Origin: Vespula vulgaris
Taxonomy: Eukaryota > Arthropoda > Insecta > Hymenoptera > Vespidae
Assembly (NCBI RefSeq): GCF_905475345.1
Contig: NC_066588.1
Coordinates: 7,580,001 to 7,644,000, forward strand
Direction: 5' to 3'
Length of the DNA: 64,000 bases
Below the pieces are notes generated by a model. It saw only the letters and a program-made list of their open reading frames with translations. It had not been told where the DNA came from and searched no databases. Within the stretch, counting starts at the first letter, position 1. Each line of letters begins with the position of its first letter. Below, piece by piece: positions 1 through 14,508 of this stretch. A program made the position numbers and the translations under genes.

Positions 1-311
1 ATATATATATACATACAGATACATATATTCGCACAATATCGTCATCGTATATGCTTGCTATGACAACATCGTCTCAATGGCGATACGGCACCTGTTCCAT
101 TTCGATGCAAACAAATGACGAAGTTTACGACGATCCATAAAGATCGAAATCGTGAGAAATTAACAGCGTCAAGTTGAAAGTTGGAACTGGTCTTTCGATG
201 TTCGATCGATGGAAATAGTAGGGATACGAAGGGATGGTTGGCCAGAAGCAGAACGTTGCTGGCGGAAGCAGCTTCAGGGTTTACAGCATCGTTCTTGGAG
301 CAGAGACTAAC

Positions 312-354
<43 letters not shown>
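312..354 (+). repeat. (GA)n microsatellite
   Basis: About 20 GA units with one AA interruption near 339. It is the first of the dense purine tracts in this region. Confidence 0.95.
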
Positions 355-724
355 ACGATAGCGAATGAGCAAGCGAGTGAGCAAGAGAGAGCAAGTCCGA
401 GTTTTACTGTACCCCACCAAAATCCGCGACGTAAATCACGACGAAGTTAGATGTACGGCTGAGTAAAAGAAGGCTTTCCCCCGTTTATGGCGAGGTTATT
501 CGTCGAGGCGGCCGAACCCGGAGGTAGAACCTTCTCTCGTTTCCCCTCTGTTTTAATGTCCTATCGATCTGGACCACCGCCGGCACCTGACTCACACCCA
601 CGGTATTACTATTGCCGAAGTATAAATTTCCCGGGTGTCTCCGCTAACCTCTAGGAACACGCGAAAATTTCTCCTCCTCCTTCTCTCTTCTCTTCCTCCA
701 TCCCTTCGTTTCAAGCTCTTCTCT

Positions 725-728
<4 letters not shown>

Positions 729-772
<44 letters not shown>
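729..772 (+). repeat. (CT)n microsatellite
   Basis: About 22 CT units, pyrimidine-rich on the transcribed-sense strand of Rox8. Confidence 0.95.
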
Positions 773-778
<6 letters not shown>

Positions 779-873
779 AACCACTATATCCTTCGAGCAC
801 CGGATACACGTATCTAAATCGCGTACTCTGATCGCACGGCCAAACGACATCCCCTCCAAACTCTTTTCTGTGA

Positions 874-940
874 TCTACTACTACTACTACTACTACTTCT
901 AGTAGTAGTAGTATTACTACTACTACTACTACTATTACTA
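874..940. repeat. Mirror-switching CTA/TAG trinucleotide array (hairpin)
   Basis: A (CTA)n block turns into (TAG)n and back to (TAC)n. The first switch is a perfect inverted repeat: 14-base arms at 882-895 and 900-913 around a CTTC loop. Confidence 0.95.
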
Positions 941-2200
941 AAACGAACAAAAATACGAATTCCTTGGATTCTATACTGGACGCTACTCTTCTTTTCCGAT
1001 AGCATCCACATTGTCTATCTTCTCCCTCTTTCTTTCTTTTTAACGAACACGATACGATATCCTTTCTTCCTTTTTCTTTCTCCTCTTTCAACGTTTTTAA
1101 ATTGTTGGAACGATCGAAGATTTCGTTCAATCTTAAAGAAAGAATTTTCTCCCGAAAATCTTTTCATGGATTCGATGAAGGACAGACATTAAGCCACACA
1201 AGAGAATCAAGAATTCGAAAACAACTTTTTTCTAAAAAGCCACGTAAGCCGTCAGTAAGCAACGGTGCTCATAGCAAACTGATATGACTTAGTAATATAT
1301 GCAAAATAGTTGGGTGTCGCTTGGGTCAGAAAGCTTTACGACTGATCGTTGATGTCTATACACAGTCGTCTTTTATATAAAGTTGTAGGTTGAGTATAAG
1401 AATAAGATAGCTAGAGTCTAACAAATTCGAACTGAACGAGGACTTCAATATGTAAATCACAAAAATAAAGAGAGAGAAAAAGAGCGAAAGAGAGAGAGAG
1501 AGAGAGAGAGAGAGAACAATATTTAGTACTATTACGACTTCTATACTTATCCTTATTATATAATATATAATAAAATAGAATAAACGATAATAATTGGTGA
1601 TAAAGATAATAACATGGCTATAATAAACTTAAGAGAGAATATTACACGGAATGAGAAATAGAGAGAAAGAGAGAGAAAGAGAAAGAAAGAGAGAGAGAGA
1701 GAGAAGCGACACGTTGAAGGTGGAGCTCACTAAAGGAAGATGGAAAGAGAAGGAAGAGGAGGAGAACGTTGATATCGACCGGAGTTTAGAATCGGCTTAG
1801 AGTCGAGCGTTCGGTCTCGCGGTCTATCTAGGCTAACCGCGCGAATGTGCGGCATCATATCGGGAATGGAAATTCGAATCGGAAATACTTTATCCCACAG
1901 GAGCACGAATGTCGTGGGATAAGGACCGTGGAGTAGTGGGAAAGTGGTTAAGGTGCACGACTCTCGAAGAAGAAGAAACGAGAAAAAGAGTGGGAGAGAG
2001 AAAGAGATATAAGTAGAGGGGTTAAAGGTGGAAGAGGAGCGAAGAGAAAACTCCCGAGTCCTTCGAATGGCGCAAACGGTGAGGCAAAAGGTGGGGGTTG
2101 CTTGCCACCCTCTTTTCTCCAACCACGCGTTTGCGAGAAGCTTTTCGACGGTCAACCCCTTCCGCTGGAATTTCTCAATGGCGGGAGTATTTTCAACCAT

Positions 2201-2202
<2 letters not shown>

Positions 2203-2264
<62 letters not shown>

Positions 2265-2450
2265 GTTCTCTCTCGTTCTCTATCTTTCTCTCTCTGTCTC
2301 TGTCTCTGTCTCTTCCTTTCTTTCGTTCTTCTTTTCTCTAGCTCTCGGCCTCTTTTTATCTCATCTTTTCTCAACTCCAAAGCTTCGTCCAAGCAGCAGT
2401 CGAATAAAATAAAGACGAGGATTATTTTTAAGTCTCTTTCTCTTTCTCTT

Positions 2451-2489
<39 letters not shown>
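2203..2489 (+). repeat. Pair of (TC)n tracts with TTTC/TCTCTG variants
   Basis: Pure TC at 2203-2237 and 2455-2489 is separated by a pyrimidine-rich spacer containing CTTTCT and TCTCTG variants and a short unique segment at about 2335-2430. Confidence 0.9.
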
Positions 2490-2497
<8 letters not shown>

Positions 2498-3226
2498 TTC
2501 TCTACCTTTCTCTATCTTTCTTGATGTTTACCATTCTCGAAAATTTTTTTTATCTTGACCTTTCTTGAACATTTGGAAATCTCAAGGATATACCAGTAGT
2601 TATTCGCGTATATGTGTATATTCTATGCAGTGTTGTCTTTTTTTCAAAATGTATCTTTTGTTACAAACTTATATTTACGTTTCCCCAGTTCTAGTCGGTC
2701 ACGATTCCTTCATTTTTGTTCCATTTTCTTCCTTCTTCTTTTTTCTTTATCGAGAAAATTCTTCCTAATTTTTCATTCGAATTGTACAATAGTCGTCTAT
2801 CGGATAGGCCAGCACATTCGCACACACATAGAGATATATGGTTTGAAAGGTATATTGAAGTAAGGCCATGACCGTTTTGTTACCTACTCGAGAACAAATA
2901 GCCTGGCCACGTGGAGGCTCGTTTTCCCTTCTATCCTTCGTCATAAAGGGTAGCGCCTTTTCTTCGAGAAGGGAATTCAAAGCAGCGATGGGAAACACAG
3001 CAGTTTGCCAAGGGCAGTTCTTGGGAAATGCGAGGAATCGGAGGTACGATTTGTCGAATGGAATTCCCTCTCGAACTAACGTATCTTCGACTCGATCCAC
3101 TTCCAACCCTGCCATTTTCGAGGGTAAAAGGGAAGGGACGTTACTTTCTTACGATTTACTTTAGCCACTTAACGAGCTGTCCCATCAGTCCGATTTAATT
3201 CCTTCGTCCTTTGTGCGTCATCGTTT

Positions 3227-3230
<4 letters not shown>

Positions 3231-3273
<43 letters not shown>

Positions 3274-3631
3274 CCGCTCTCTCCCTTCCTTTATTTTTTC
3301 TTACTTTCTTTATCTCTTTACTTCTCTTCGCGTACCTTAGATTCGATAGTCGTAAGAGAACATTAAAGGACGTCACTCGCGCGAAAGGTATAAACGTTAA
3401 CGTTATTCCTATTTCCACGAAGAAGCCGAGACGGTAAAATTTTTCTCGATCCGCTTACGGCGTGCTTTTCTCAAAGCAGAGCAGTAATAAATAAAAGTTA
3501 CGATCGGTGTCCTGCGTACTCGGAGTTACAGCCGTTTGCCGTTGCTCGTAACGCGGCTTTACTTCTTACGTTTATTCCATTTATCCCAACCCCCTTTTGC
3601 ACAGGCGAATCGTTCCGTCTATCGAAAGCCG

Positions 3632-3683
<52 letters not shown>
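3231..3683 (+). repeat. Two (CT)n tracts just upstream of the RRM2-end exon
   Basis: Pure CT runs at 3231-3267 and 3640-3683 lie within 660 and 200 bases of the Rox8 exon at 3884. As RNA they would be (CU)n, a typical binding surface for PTB-type proteins. Confidence 0.93.
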
Positions 3684-3685
<2 letters not shown>

Positions 3686-3883
3686 CACCCACCTTCCCCC
3701 ACCTTCTTCTATCTCTCTTTTTTTCTCTCTTTAGAACTTATCTTTCTCAAAAGCAGCAATCTTAACCAGTCTATCTCGACTATTTCAAAGAAGAAAAAAT
3801 CCTGCGTGCTAGAGTTTTCTCAATCTCGCTTTATTTCATTCTATCGCTTGAACCATTTTACTCATTAACATCCATTGTTTCAG

Positions 3884-3986
3884 GAAGCGGAAATCGCCAT
3901 CGGTACCATGAACGGGCAATGGCTCGGTAGCAGAAGTATTCGAACGAATTGGGCGACTCGCAAGCCGCCCGCACCAAAATCTGAAG
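3884..3986 (+). CDS. Rox8: Rox8 exon: end of RRM2
   Basis: The acceptor is tttcag at 3878-3883 and the donor is gtgagt at 3987. The 34 complete codons start EAEIAIGTMNGQW and end APKSE, followed by one base (phase 1). This is the last beta strand region of RRM2 and the start of the RRM2-RRM3 linker. The preceding exon, which should carry the RRM2 RNP1, was not found between 1 and 3883. Confidence 0.93.
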
Positions 3987-4542
3987 GTGAGTCAAGGACA
4001 ATTGAACCTCAATCATTTCTTTTTAAATCTATGTAACCTAAAACGTAACTAGAATCTAACTAAAAACTAAATCGTATCGATCGATAGAAATCCCGAAAAA
4101 GATTTAACTCTGTCTTATTTCGATTAAGATGAATCGAAGAGAAGATGAATGGAAGAGAAGGAAACGAACAAATAAGGGGAAGAATATTTTTTAAAAATCT
4201 CTCTGAGTAGAAAAAGCTTCCAATTTCTTTTTAACTAAAATAACATAAAATATCGGTCGATCAAGGAGAAACGATAGTAACGATGGAGATGGAGAAATAG
4301 GGGGAGATAAGGAACGAGGGATATCCGTCAAAGGAACATCGTGTTTATCTCGAAACGCGGTTTACTTGATGTGAATACGAATCCCCGCGTGGAGTTAAAT
4401 TAAATATCGCGTAGTCGCGTTCACGCGATTGCGGAAATTTCATCGACGCAACCGGAATTCGATTAGGTCGACGAAATTCTATAATTCGCGCAGAAGTGGA
4501 TGCGCATGATCGAGTCTGTCGTCTATCCTCGCCTCTCTTTCC

Positions 4543-4590
<48 letters not shown>

Positions 4591-6281
4591 CTTTTTCTCT
4601 TTCTCTCTTTCATCGTTGAGAGTTCGAAAGGTTTGCTCGTTTTCCTTCTCTTTTTCTTTCTCTCTTTAATACTAGCGCGCGCACTCATAGCGTAGATCGT
4701 TCGCTCAGAAAGCTTTCACTGTGCCATTCAGGAAAGCTCGAAACGGCTTTACCACGAACGGTTACTCTGCAAAAGCGGCCTCCGCAAAGGCAGCACTCGC
4801 CGTTCGAGTGTTTGTTAATCGATATCTCGAGATGGACTCGAGAGCCTTTTTTCAAACGGCAGGGCCAAAAGAGCCAAGGTACACACCGACCGACCACCCG
4901 ACCGACCGACCGACCGACCGACCGACCGACCGACCGACTGCCTTTTCGATTTGCAACGATCTAGTACTATCGTGTTGGATACTATGTCGTTGGCTACAGC
5001 GATCGACTTTGAGAAGTTCTTTTCCTTTTATCACTAGAGGAACCCCTATCGCTCCACGACACACGCCTCGCAAAATTTTAAACTTCCCTCAGCTCGAATC
5101 TTTTTCCTCGTTTGTCGAAAAAGAAAGAAGAAAGCCCTTTGGGAAAATCTCACTCCGACTTTCAAGCATTTCCTAGACGTTCCTTACCACTTAAAACTCG
5201 ATGAAACTTTAACGTTTAAAAAATAATTACTTTTTGTGTTTTCTTTCTTAACGTCAGTCCATTTCAAATTTTATGAATATCCTATCACGTAATATCAATG
5301 ACTAATCATCATCGCAGGGATTTCGATGATATTTAAACAATAATAATATTTGTCAACGATGTTACAATAACAACGAATGATGAACAATCATGGTATAATT
5401 GAGTTGTAATTCAAGTAGGAGCGCTGCCGTAACAAACAGAAATATCTATCAATCGTGTACATAGATTCGTGTCATAGGTACTCTCGTTGATTATATTGGA
5501 AAATATCAATATCAGAAATGTATTAAATGACCTCAATCGCGATAAGTTACGTTTGAAAATTAGTATGGTCATAGGAAAGGATCCTCGGAAAAGTACAAAA
5601 GCCTTAGCTAAGGAAGAAAAGGGGGTAGGGTAGGAGTACGCTAAGAATTCAATTGAAGTTATGAACTAAACGCATAATGAGCTTGAAGGTAGCACTCCGA
5701 GAGCCAAGTAAGTATTATTATATTATCATAAGCGGCTCTCCGTCGTCAGGCCACGGACCTCTCCTACCTCCGGAGAGAGTTAGCTCCGACCCCTCGACTA
5801 ACTAATTTCATTCCCCAAGTCTTTAATTAGTATTCGTCGCGAAGCGTCCGAACTTTTTCACTAGACTACGAGGGCGAGGAGGAAAAGAAAGAGGATGAGA
5901 GATCTTCCGCAGCCTCCAACCTCTTTCTTGGACCCGACCGACCGTTCAACTGTATTTGCATAGACCAAATTCTCAAAAGCGAAACTTCCTATTTCTTTAC
6001 CAGACAGCCTCGTTTTCCTCGCCCTTAACATTTCCTTCGAAAATCTATTAGAATATTTCCATCGAAAGACTAAGAAATATGTTCCTCGATCGTACGAGTA
6101 ACAACGAAATATCTATTGAAATATTAAGAAAAGGATATGGAAGTAAATTACGTAAGACCGAATCTTTCTCCTACAGAAACGTCGATAATGAACAGGAACG
6201 AGCGATGTTACGTCATCCACCGGATGAAGATGTAAGAAACAACATCGTCAGTGATGGTCGATGGCAACAGTCGAAGCAGGC

Positions 6282-6338
<57 letters not shown>

Positions 6339-6486
6339 TTCTCTTTCTCTTTCCCTCTCACTCTTGGTGAATAGATTCGAAGAGAAGAGCAAGTTCCGAG
6401 TGCAAGTTTATCGACTATCGTTTTACTCCCCTGAATTACACGTCGGAGTTTATATGACTCCAGACTTCTCCTTCGCTCTTTCTCTC

Positions 6487-6522
<36 letters not shown>

Positions 6523-6888
6523 CTCTCCCTCTTCTTTCTTCTTCTTACTTTAGTATCTCTTTCCAAGAACATCCTGGCGATTGCGCCAAGGCTCATCTAC
6601 AAATCCAAAAGCCAGTGCACCATAGCCACCGCGCCAAGATTCATCTGCATATTTTGACGTAATAGGAGGAACGCGACTGCAGCGAGAGGTCTCTTGCATT
6701 ATACATTCTTTAAACAAATCTCGACTCGATGTAAGCAGTCGGAAGTTGGTTTAACGCAGGAACACGATGATAATAATAAGAAGATAGGGAAGTACATTTC
6801 GTGCGAGCCAATTTCTTCGAGGGAAGAAGAAGTTTCGATTATCTGGAAAGTGTGCCGTACTCTTCTCCCTTTCCCTCTATTCTTCCTT

Positions 6889-6942
<54 letters not shown>

Positions 6943-7523
6943 CTTCTTTCTTCTTTTTTTTTCTTTTATCGACTTTCCGTTAACCGTGATTATCGGGAAA
7001 AGAATAAAACTATCGAGAGAGTTAAAACATATAAATTTGCCGGTCTTTATAAATTTCGATTATAGTTTAGGCTCCGTTCTTTTTAAAGATTCACGCTTCG
7101 AAAGAGTTTCAATAACTTTTATATAAAATTTTTATCATAATTTTGATGACCCAACTTTTTCATTGAACGTGTACTTAAATTAATCAATACTTTTTTATTA
7201 ATTTACTTTCAATCGTGTCGATCGATTGTTCGAATCTACGTCAAGTAAAGAAAGCGAAAGAATAAATTGTCTAAGAGAGCTGGGTTCAGAGGACGGAGAG
7301 GGTAAATAGAGAAGGAGGATGAGGTCGGAAGTGAGCAACCATTTAATTTGACTGAGTCCCGAAGTTAGTCGGCAACTAGGTCAATATTTTATAGCTCTGG
7401 CAATTAGATAATTTTGCGGCCGGGCAAAAATATGATTGCTGGCGTGTGAAAGGACCAAGTTGGGCCACGGGTTAATGTCAAAAGTTTGTATCCGGTATCG
7501 TCCTCAACGTGTCGAATCGTCTG

Positions 7524-7583
<60 letters not shown>

Positions 7584-8197
7584 ACTTTATCCAACTGTTC
7601 AACCAATCTCATATCGTTTTCAGTCAACGTAATCGCGCCTATTCATGAGAAAATTCGATAAAAATATAACGTCGAGATTTTTTATTCGATTTTTACTCTT
7701 CCCCAGAATACATAATTCGTTATAGTCGCATCAATAAACCTTGCCAACTTTCCACCCCGAGATATAACTTAGGCGACGACAGTCGCGATCGACTATCTTC
7801 GGAGCCAGGCACACACGCGCATATATATATATATATATAGGTAGAGGAAGAGAGAGAGAGAGAGAGAAATGCATAAAGAGGCGAGTCGCCGATACTCACG
7901 CAGGTGGCAAACGCAACCTTAACGCAATGTTAACGCACCGGAAGTCCAGTCCATCACGAGTGACGTAGAGTCGACGTGTAGGCATTGAATTAACAACACA
8001 GTCCGTTTGCGAGGGTTAAGTGTCGAGCCGTGTTGGAAACACATGGAATATACTCCCTGGCACTAAAGTGCGCAAGAGCCAGTAGTAAGCTTGAAAGGTC
8101 CGTGTTTAAAGTGAGAGAGAGAGAGAGAGAGAGAGAAATAAATAGATAGATAGATAGATAGATGGACAGATAGAGTGAGACTAAGAGAGATAGATAA

Positions 8198-8231
<34 letters not shown>

Positions 8232-8990
8232 GCGAACAGTCTACTAATACACTTCATCGTGTGCGTGATGCAGTCGATGCGGCAGACTGTCTACCTACAA
8301 GTTCTATCGCAAGTTCTATCCAATCCCGGCCGTAGTAGTTAAAGGCGAGGCAAGACGAGAAGTCCAACTGCCCCTTTAAATTCACCCTACAGCCATCCGC
8401 ATCGGCTTACGGCCGCCACGAGGGAGAGACCACCCTTATCGCTACGCGCGGGCCTTAACATGTTGTCGTTAACTATACGGGGAGCTTCTATCGTCGTGCC
8501 TCTCTCGTTGACGATTTTCACAGGGAATAAACGGGACGAGTAACTTCCGTGGTATCCTATGAGGATGAAAAGATAGTCACAGTCATGTATCAATGTATAT
8601 GTGTGTGTGTGTATATGTATATAATCCACATCATAATAATGTCGTTTTGTTTCAAATTCTATGCTCTTTAGAGAGTATCATCTTTCATATTTTCGTAATA
8701 TTAATCATGAAATGTTAGCCGATATATACGTACTTCATCGTTTGACGTTGAATTTATTCCCAACGAAATATAATTCAGATTTTCTTTTTCTTTTTTATGT
8801 TTTTTTTTTTTTTTCTTTTTCATTCTTTCCTGCTACGTTTATAACTCAGGTAATAGTCTTAACATTGGAAAACAATGGATAGTATTTCATTCTCACGGCA
8901 TTCGTCATTTTTCACTGGAGTCTAGTCTATTCGTCCCTTTAATTCTTTGATTCAAAAAAGAGAAACAGAGAGAAAGAGAAAGAGAGAGAA

Positions 8991-9035
<45 letters not shown>

Positions 9036-9271
9036 GGGAGAAAACACAGAAAGAGAAAGGGAGATCGTGTACGTGCTATCGAGCAGTTTCATTTTTTTGT
9101 TTCGAAAACGTGGTTCACGGAGTACCAGAGACAAAGGGAAGGTCCAAACGCGACGACACCCGCGGCGATTATTTTTCGATGCGATTCCATTAAGCCCGAT
9201 TTATCAAGCGACATCGTTCATCGTGCCTTTGTATTTCGTCATATTTAAAGCACTCATAGCGCGTTGAACAT

Positions 9272-9315
<44 letters not shown>

Positions 9316-9638
9316 GGAGAGAGAGAGGTTTCCTCCACCTCCAACAATTTTGAAAAACGTGCCTCCAGCTCTTGTGTCAATTCAATACACGGTCTCGAAC
9401 GTTGAAACGTTCACAAGCAACGATAATTACTTTTATGGCCTAAAGGGCGGGTCAAGTACACTTTCCCCATCCCCCACCATCCTCCTCGCGGCGATATGCA
9501 CGTCGAGTGCGTGTTTTCGTGTGTTTGCAAATGCGTCTATACGTTGCTGAAACACGAGGCTGATCGAATGAAATGTCAACAGACGAACCTGCTGGCCAAC
9601 CACCGAACCTGTGCACTTCACAATCCCTCTCTCCCTCC

Positions 9639-9683
<45 letters not shown>

Positions 9684-10282
9684 GCTGGTTCGATCTACCA
9701 TCCTTGTCTCCTCTTCTCCCTCTCTTTCTCTCTTCCTCTCTTTCCTTCTCTAAAGCTTTATAGACAAACATCGACGAGAAAAGGAGAGACCGTGTTCCGC
9801 TTGTTGCATCGACTCCACTCGGTCGATCGTTCGAACACAGAGACGAAGAGTTTTTGATTGGCTACCCGTATCACAACAGCCCGCGGCGATTCCGGTATAC
9901 GTCGTGGGACTGTGCAGTGGTATACTTTTGAAACGGCATGAATAATAAATTAGATGGAATTGCTCTGAAATTGGCGAGTTTTCTATATTTTAACGTGAGA
10001 ACAAAAGAAAAAAGAGAAAGAGAGTGAGTGAAGAGAGTGAGAAAAGTGATTCAAACGTCATCGTTGTGGGTACTTCTACGTGGTTTCGTCCGATTGCTGA
10101 TCGTGAGCTCATGAAGCTCGAGCCTCCTTTTCAGAACACGAACGAACCGACAAAATTGACTTCGATCGGTTCCTCGCCTCGTGATTGGAGTTTATAACCA
10201 TCGTCGTTCCACTGCGGCGCCGATTGTTCGACGAAGTTAATGCATTGGTGTTAGATACGTTTCGAATCTCTCTCCCTTTCCA

Positions 10283-10323
<41 letters not shown>

Positions 10324-12698
10324 CTCTTTCTCTTTCTATTCGTACATAAGTCCATCTAAAAGCACATACTAACCAAGTATATACAATATGGTAGAATCGT
10401 GTGGGTGGAAAGCTCTGGAACGAGAGACACGCTTCGCGTGGGACAGCAAATTGAAAATATAAAGCTGGAGATCTCGTGCTTGTGGTTTTCGACAGGAAAA
10501 TCCGACGATATGGATGGCGCTTAGACGGTTGGAAAAGCTTCAACTGTTATTCCAACTTGATATCATTAGATTTTTAGACGATTACGAAGTGAGGACAACC
10601 TTTAGGGATTAAAAAGTAAACTTTATACTTAAACTATAAATCGTCTTTACGTATTTATATTGATATTGGTATTATAATAATGTTTCTTTATAACTTTTAT
10701 GAGAAATTCAAGTTAGTGTACGTACTTCGAGAAAGAATCCATTTAAAGCAGATGGAATGGAGAAATAGTTAAATTTGATTTTGTTGACGGAACATCGAAG
10801 AGAATAAAAGACAGATAAAATAATAAAAGAAAAAGCGGAGACAAACGGATAGCGTAGGAGCTCTTTAAACCTCTTCGAATGAAGGACTTGCGATTCCTTC
10901 TGCTCCAGTATCCTCCGGGTCAGCCTGACTTCCTGACTCGGTAATGCAGCGGGATGTAAAACTTTCGGACAGAATACGAAATCCGCGCGTGATTCGAATT
11001 AGGGGCATAGCTCGTTGCGAGTTCGACGTAAAGCTGGCAGAGCTGAGGCGAAAAATGCGACATACCTTAAGAAAGTTATTCTTTCTCTTTCTTTCTCTCC
11101 TCTCTCTTTCTCTCTCGATCTCTCTATCTCTCTCTTTCCCCAAACTCTTTCGTGCATTTCTAGCAACAAATTGAAGAAAATTGGCGGGTTCGTTATTTAC
11201 GATTGATCCGGAGAAAACGAAGCTAGGATACTCAGCTTTGCTTCCAAACTTTCGATTTCTTTCTTCCCTCTTCTATTTCTATTTATTTTCATTTTACGGT
11301 TCGACCGACCATGAAATCCTACTAGATAACAGAAACACAACAGAGAAATAAATGAAGATGCCCATCTAAAAGACTTTACTACGAGAAAACGTCGTACTAT
11401 GTTACTCCTAGTTACACCTGCTCCACGATATTTCCTCCAAGATATCTACGTTGAGATCCGATCGTTCTCATCTTCTCGAAGACAATCCTTCGAATTAGTT
11501 CGAATTAATTAGAGAAGAATCATCCGGCGAGACGACGATCTCAACCACTAAGATATCCACTACCTTTATCGATCATCCTAGTAGTCGGTGGCGTCTCGAG
11601 GTCGCCATTATACGACGAATTTTGGCAGTGTACTTCGTCCACAAAGTTACATAGTCCACTTCGATCGTACATAGTCACGATATACGTCTTAACTCGCCTA
11701 GCCAAAAGTCTCATCTTCGACTTTAAAAATCCGTCAAAGAGTGCGATCACTCTTCTTTTTTTTTCTTTCTTTCTGGAAAGAGATTTTTACTGGTAGAGAT
11801 GACAATCTAAAACGTAAAATCGTACTATGTAATGTATGTGAACTTTGAAAAACTTTTTCTCTGCATTCAGTTTGCAGTAATGTTACTAACATTCTAAGGC
11901 ATACCATCCACCACCGTCCTTCTTCGAAAGCGTGATGTTTCGAAGGCTGACTCGTGCAGCTAGAACACCTAGAGTCTCGTAGGTATTGTTCTCGGAAGTG
12001 CTTGCACTCGGGTGTACTTCACACCAGAAACTATGTATTCTAGAGCAGTCGTCTGTATGGTACGATATCCCTTGCTCTGCCTTTTCTACTGCTAAAAAAG
12101 TAGTGTGACTTTGCACAAACTAGTCTTACCTTTGAAGAGCTTCATTTTATCTATAGAGTCGATTAGATAGACAAAAATAGAAAAATCAGAATCAACGTAA
12201 ATACGTATATACGATGATATCGATAACTTTCGGAAAGTCTAGAGTCTATTTTAGATCCAACCGAAGAACAAATTTTTCGAATATCCGAGACTTGATCGTC
12301 CACATCGACTTTAACTTTTACCGTAAAAGTTTCCTCACGAAAATTTTCTCTAGAGAGATAGAAAAAGAGAGAGGCAGAGAGAAAGAGAAAAAGACCGACC
12401 TCTCTTCCTTGGTAATTCGAAAATGAAAGGAGACTGACGACACCTAGGCTAAAATTAGATTTCCGGAGCCCGAGATCGATCGAGTTTACTCAGAAGAGAA
12501 AGAGAGGCAGAGGGAGGGCGGGAGAGAGAGAGAGAGTGAGAGAGAGAGAGAAATTCGGGGTGGCGTGTACGCGTATGGTCGGCCCCTCGGTTCAATCCCA
12601 AAAACTTTGACGATTATACAAATCGTGTCGATAAACCTACTTCGTGCCCGCGCAATTTCGTCCCAGGATTTCCGATGTAAATCGGTGCTCGTTTGTCC

Positions 12699-12743
<45 letters not shown>

Positions 12744-14461
12744 TCTACTTCAGAATGGTTCGACCAATCAAGGCCGTACGTCAGTTTCAAGTGGTACAAA
12801 CACACGAACGAAATTGTATACGTTTTTACATGGTAAATTTGCATGCCTCTGTGAATTGACTGTAATGGTTGAAAAATCGAGTCAAAAAACGTAACACCAG
12901 TTTGTATTTGCGGACAACTAATGGTTCAAATATCGTGTTCTTTTGAAATCAAACACGTTGTCCAATACGTTCTCGATACATTGCCTGTTTACGACAGGCC
13001 AATGCTTCCTCTTTGGCTTTTTAGCAAAGGAAAGAAAAACATTTTGCTCTCGAACTCATTTCCTTTTCTCGAATACTCCACTTCGATTCTCAATGACTCT
13101 CTTGCTCGAAAATAGCGCTACTCGTGTACTCCTACGATGAATGTATATATATCGTATCATTAGTGACTATAGCAGAGATTTGCTTTTTCCACGAAACGTT
13201 CTCGGACTCCCAGTGTGATTCGTTCGAGTCAGCGACGTTCCAATCCTTCGTTTCACTGCTTCTGAATCCGTCGTTTGCAATCGAAGCACAAAGCTAACTG
13301 CATGTACGAGAGTGAACATACTGTGTACACGTTGCTCCATGTATTATATATATGTTCTTGAAAGGGAAATTGAGAGAGAGAGAGAAAGAGAGAGAGAGAG
13401 ACAGAGAGAGAAAAAGATGAACATATAGACAGAAACTAAAGAGAAGAAAAAGAAGAAGAGAAGGAAAAAAGATATTTAATAAAAAGGATGGACTCTCTCT
13501 ACTTATATACTATATATATATAAATAATATCAACACACACGTAAACATAAAGACTTATACATCAAAATTACTAATAACGAGAGCTGACCGAATTATAAGA
13601 GAGAAAACAAGACAGACAGTCTTCGGAGTAAAAGTCTGACGTATAATTAACTCGGCATACGAAATGAAATTCCTGAGGGTTGTGGCTACGCCTACGTACG
13701 TCAGTAGAGGTAGGGACGTAGGAAACGCCTCGACTTGCTTACTGGGAAGCTGCTTTAACCATTGCTGCTGCCGAACACGTTGCTCGTCGTAGGACTATGA
13801 CGTAGAAGAGAGAGGAGAGGAAAGGAGAGAAGAGAGGAGAGAACGCCTTTGGCGTCCGTTGCTAGAAGGGTAGTCCAGAATGATGGTGGTAGTAGTGGAA
13901 GGTGTGCAGAGGCTTGTGCAGAGAAGTGGATCGAAGGTAATATAGGCACACATACGTGAGCAAAGGTGCGGAGAGAGGATTGGTTTTCTCGTTTTGGCAA
14001 AGCGGGAGACCATTTCGTCCTCGAGTGCGGAACGCTGTTGAACACCCCCGTGGCTCTTTAAACGTTCGACTTGCTCCCTCTCTTTCTTTTGGAGAGAGAG
14101 AGGGATCTCTATCTTTCTCTTTCTCGCTTTTGCCATCGCTATATCTACCTCTATCTCTCTTCGACCGTGTATCTTCGTCCGTACTTACATCGTCCCTCGG
14201 CTCGATTTCTGGCCTTGTTCACTCTATCTATATTCACCTCTCCGTGTTTCTCGAAAGGTCCTGTTTATTCGCTAATACGGAGACACACATACCAAGTGTG
14301 ACACCGAGGAACGTTACCGATCGATCATGCCATAACCGCGTGACTTTAAATAATCGAATTTCGATGTGCCCCATTTGGAGAAGAAATTTTCAACAATCTC
14401 TAAGGAAACATTTCTCTTGAATTTAAAGACGATGTTATGTTCCAATAGAACTATTCGCTAA

Positions 14462-14508
<47 letters not shown>

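Larger units (their letters stand above)
1..3883 (+). other. Rox8 intronic / upstream non-coding sequence
   Basis: No exon was recognised here. The stretch carries (GA)n at 312-354 and 1492-1514, (CT)n at 729-772, 2203-2237, 2455-2489, 3231-3267 and 3640-3683, and a CTA/TAG hairpin at 882-913. The non-repeat part at about 2860-3180 has balanced composition but no conserved domain in any frame. It is intronic if the RRM2 5' exon lies before position 1, which is the simplest reading. Confidence 0.7.

Noticed and set aside
12565..12894. Frames with poly-Arg, poly-Asp or poly-Val around 12701-12742
   Set aside because: All three derive from one (GAC)14 repeat and have no conserved sequence on either side.
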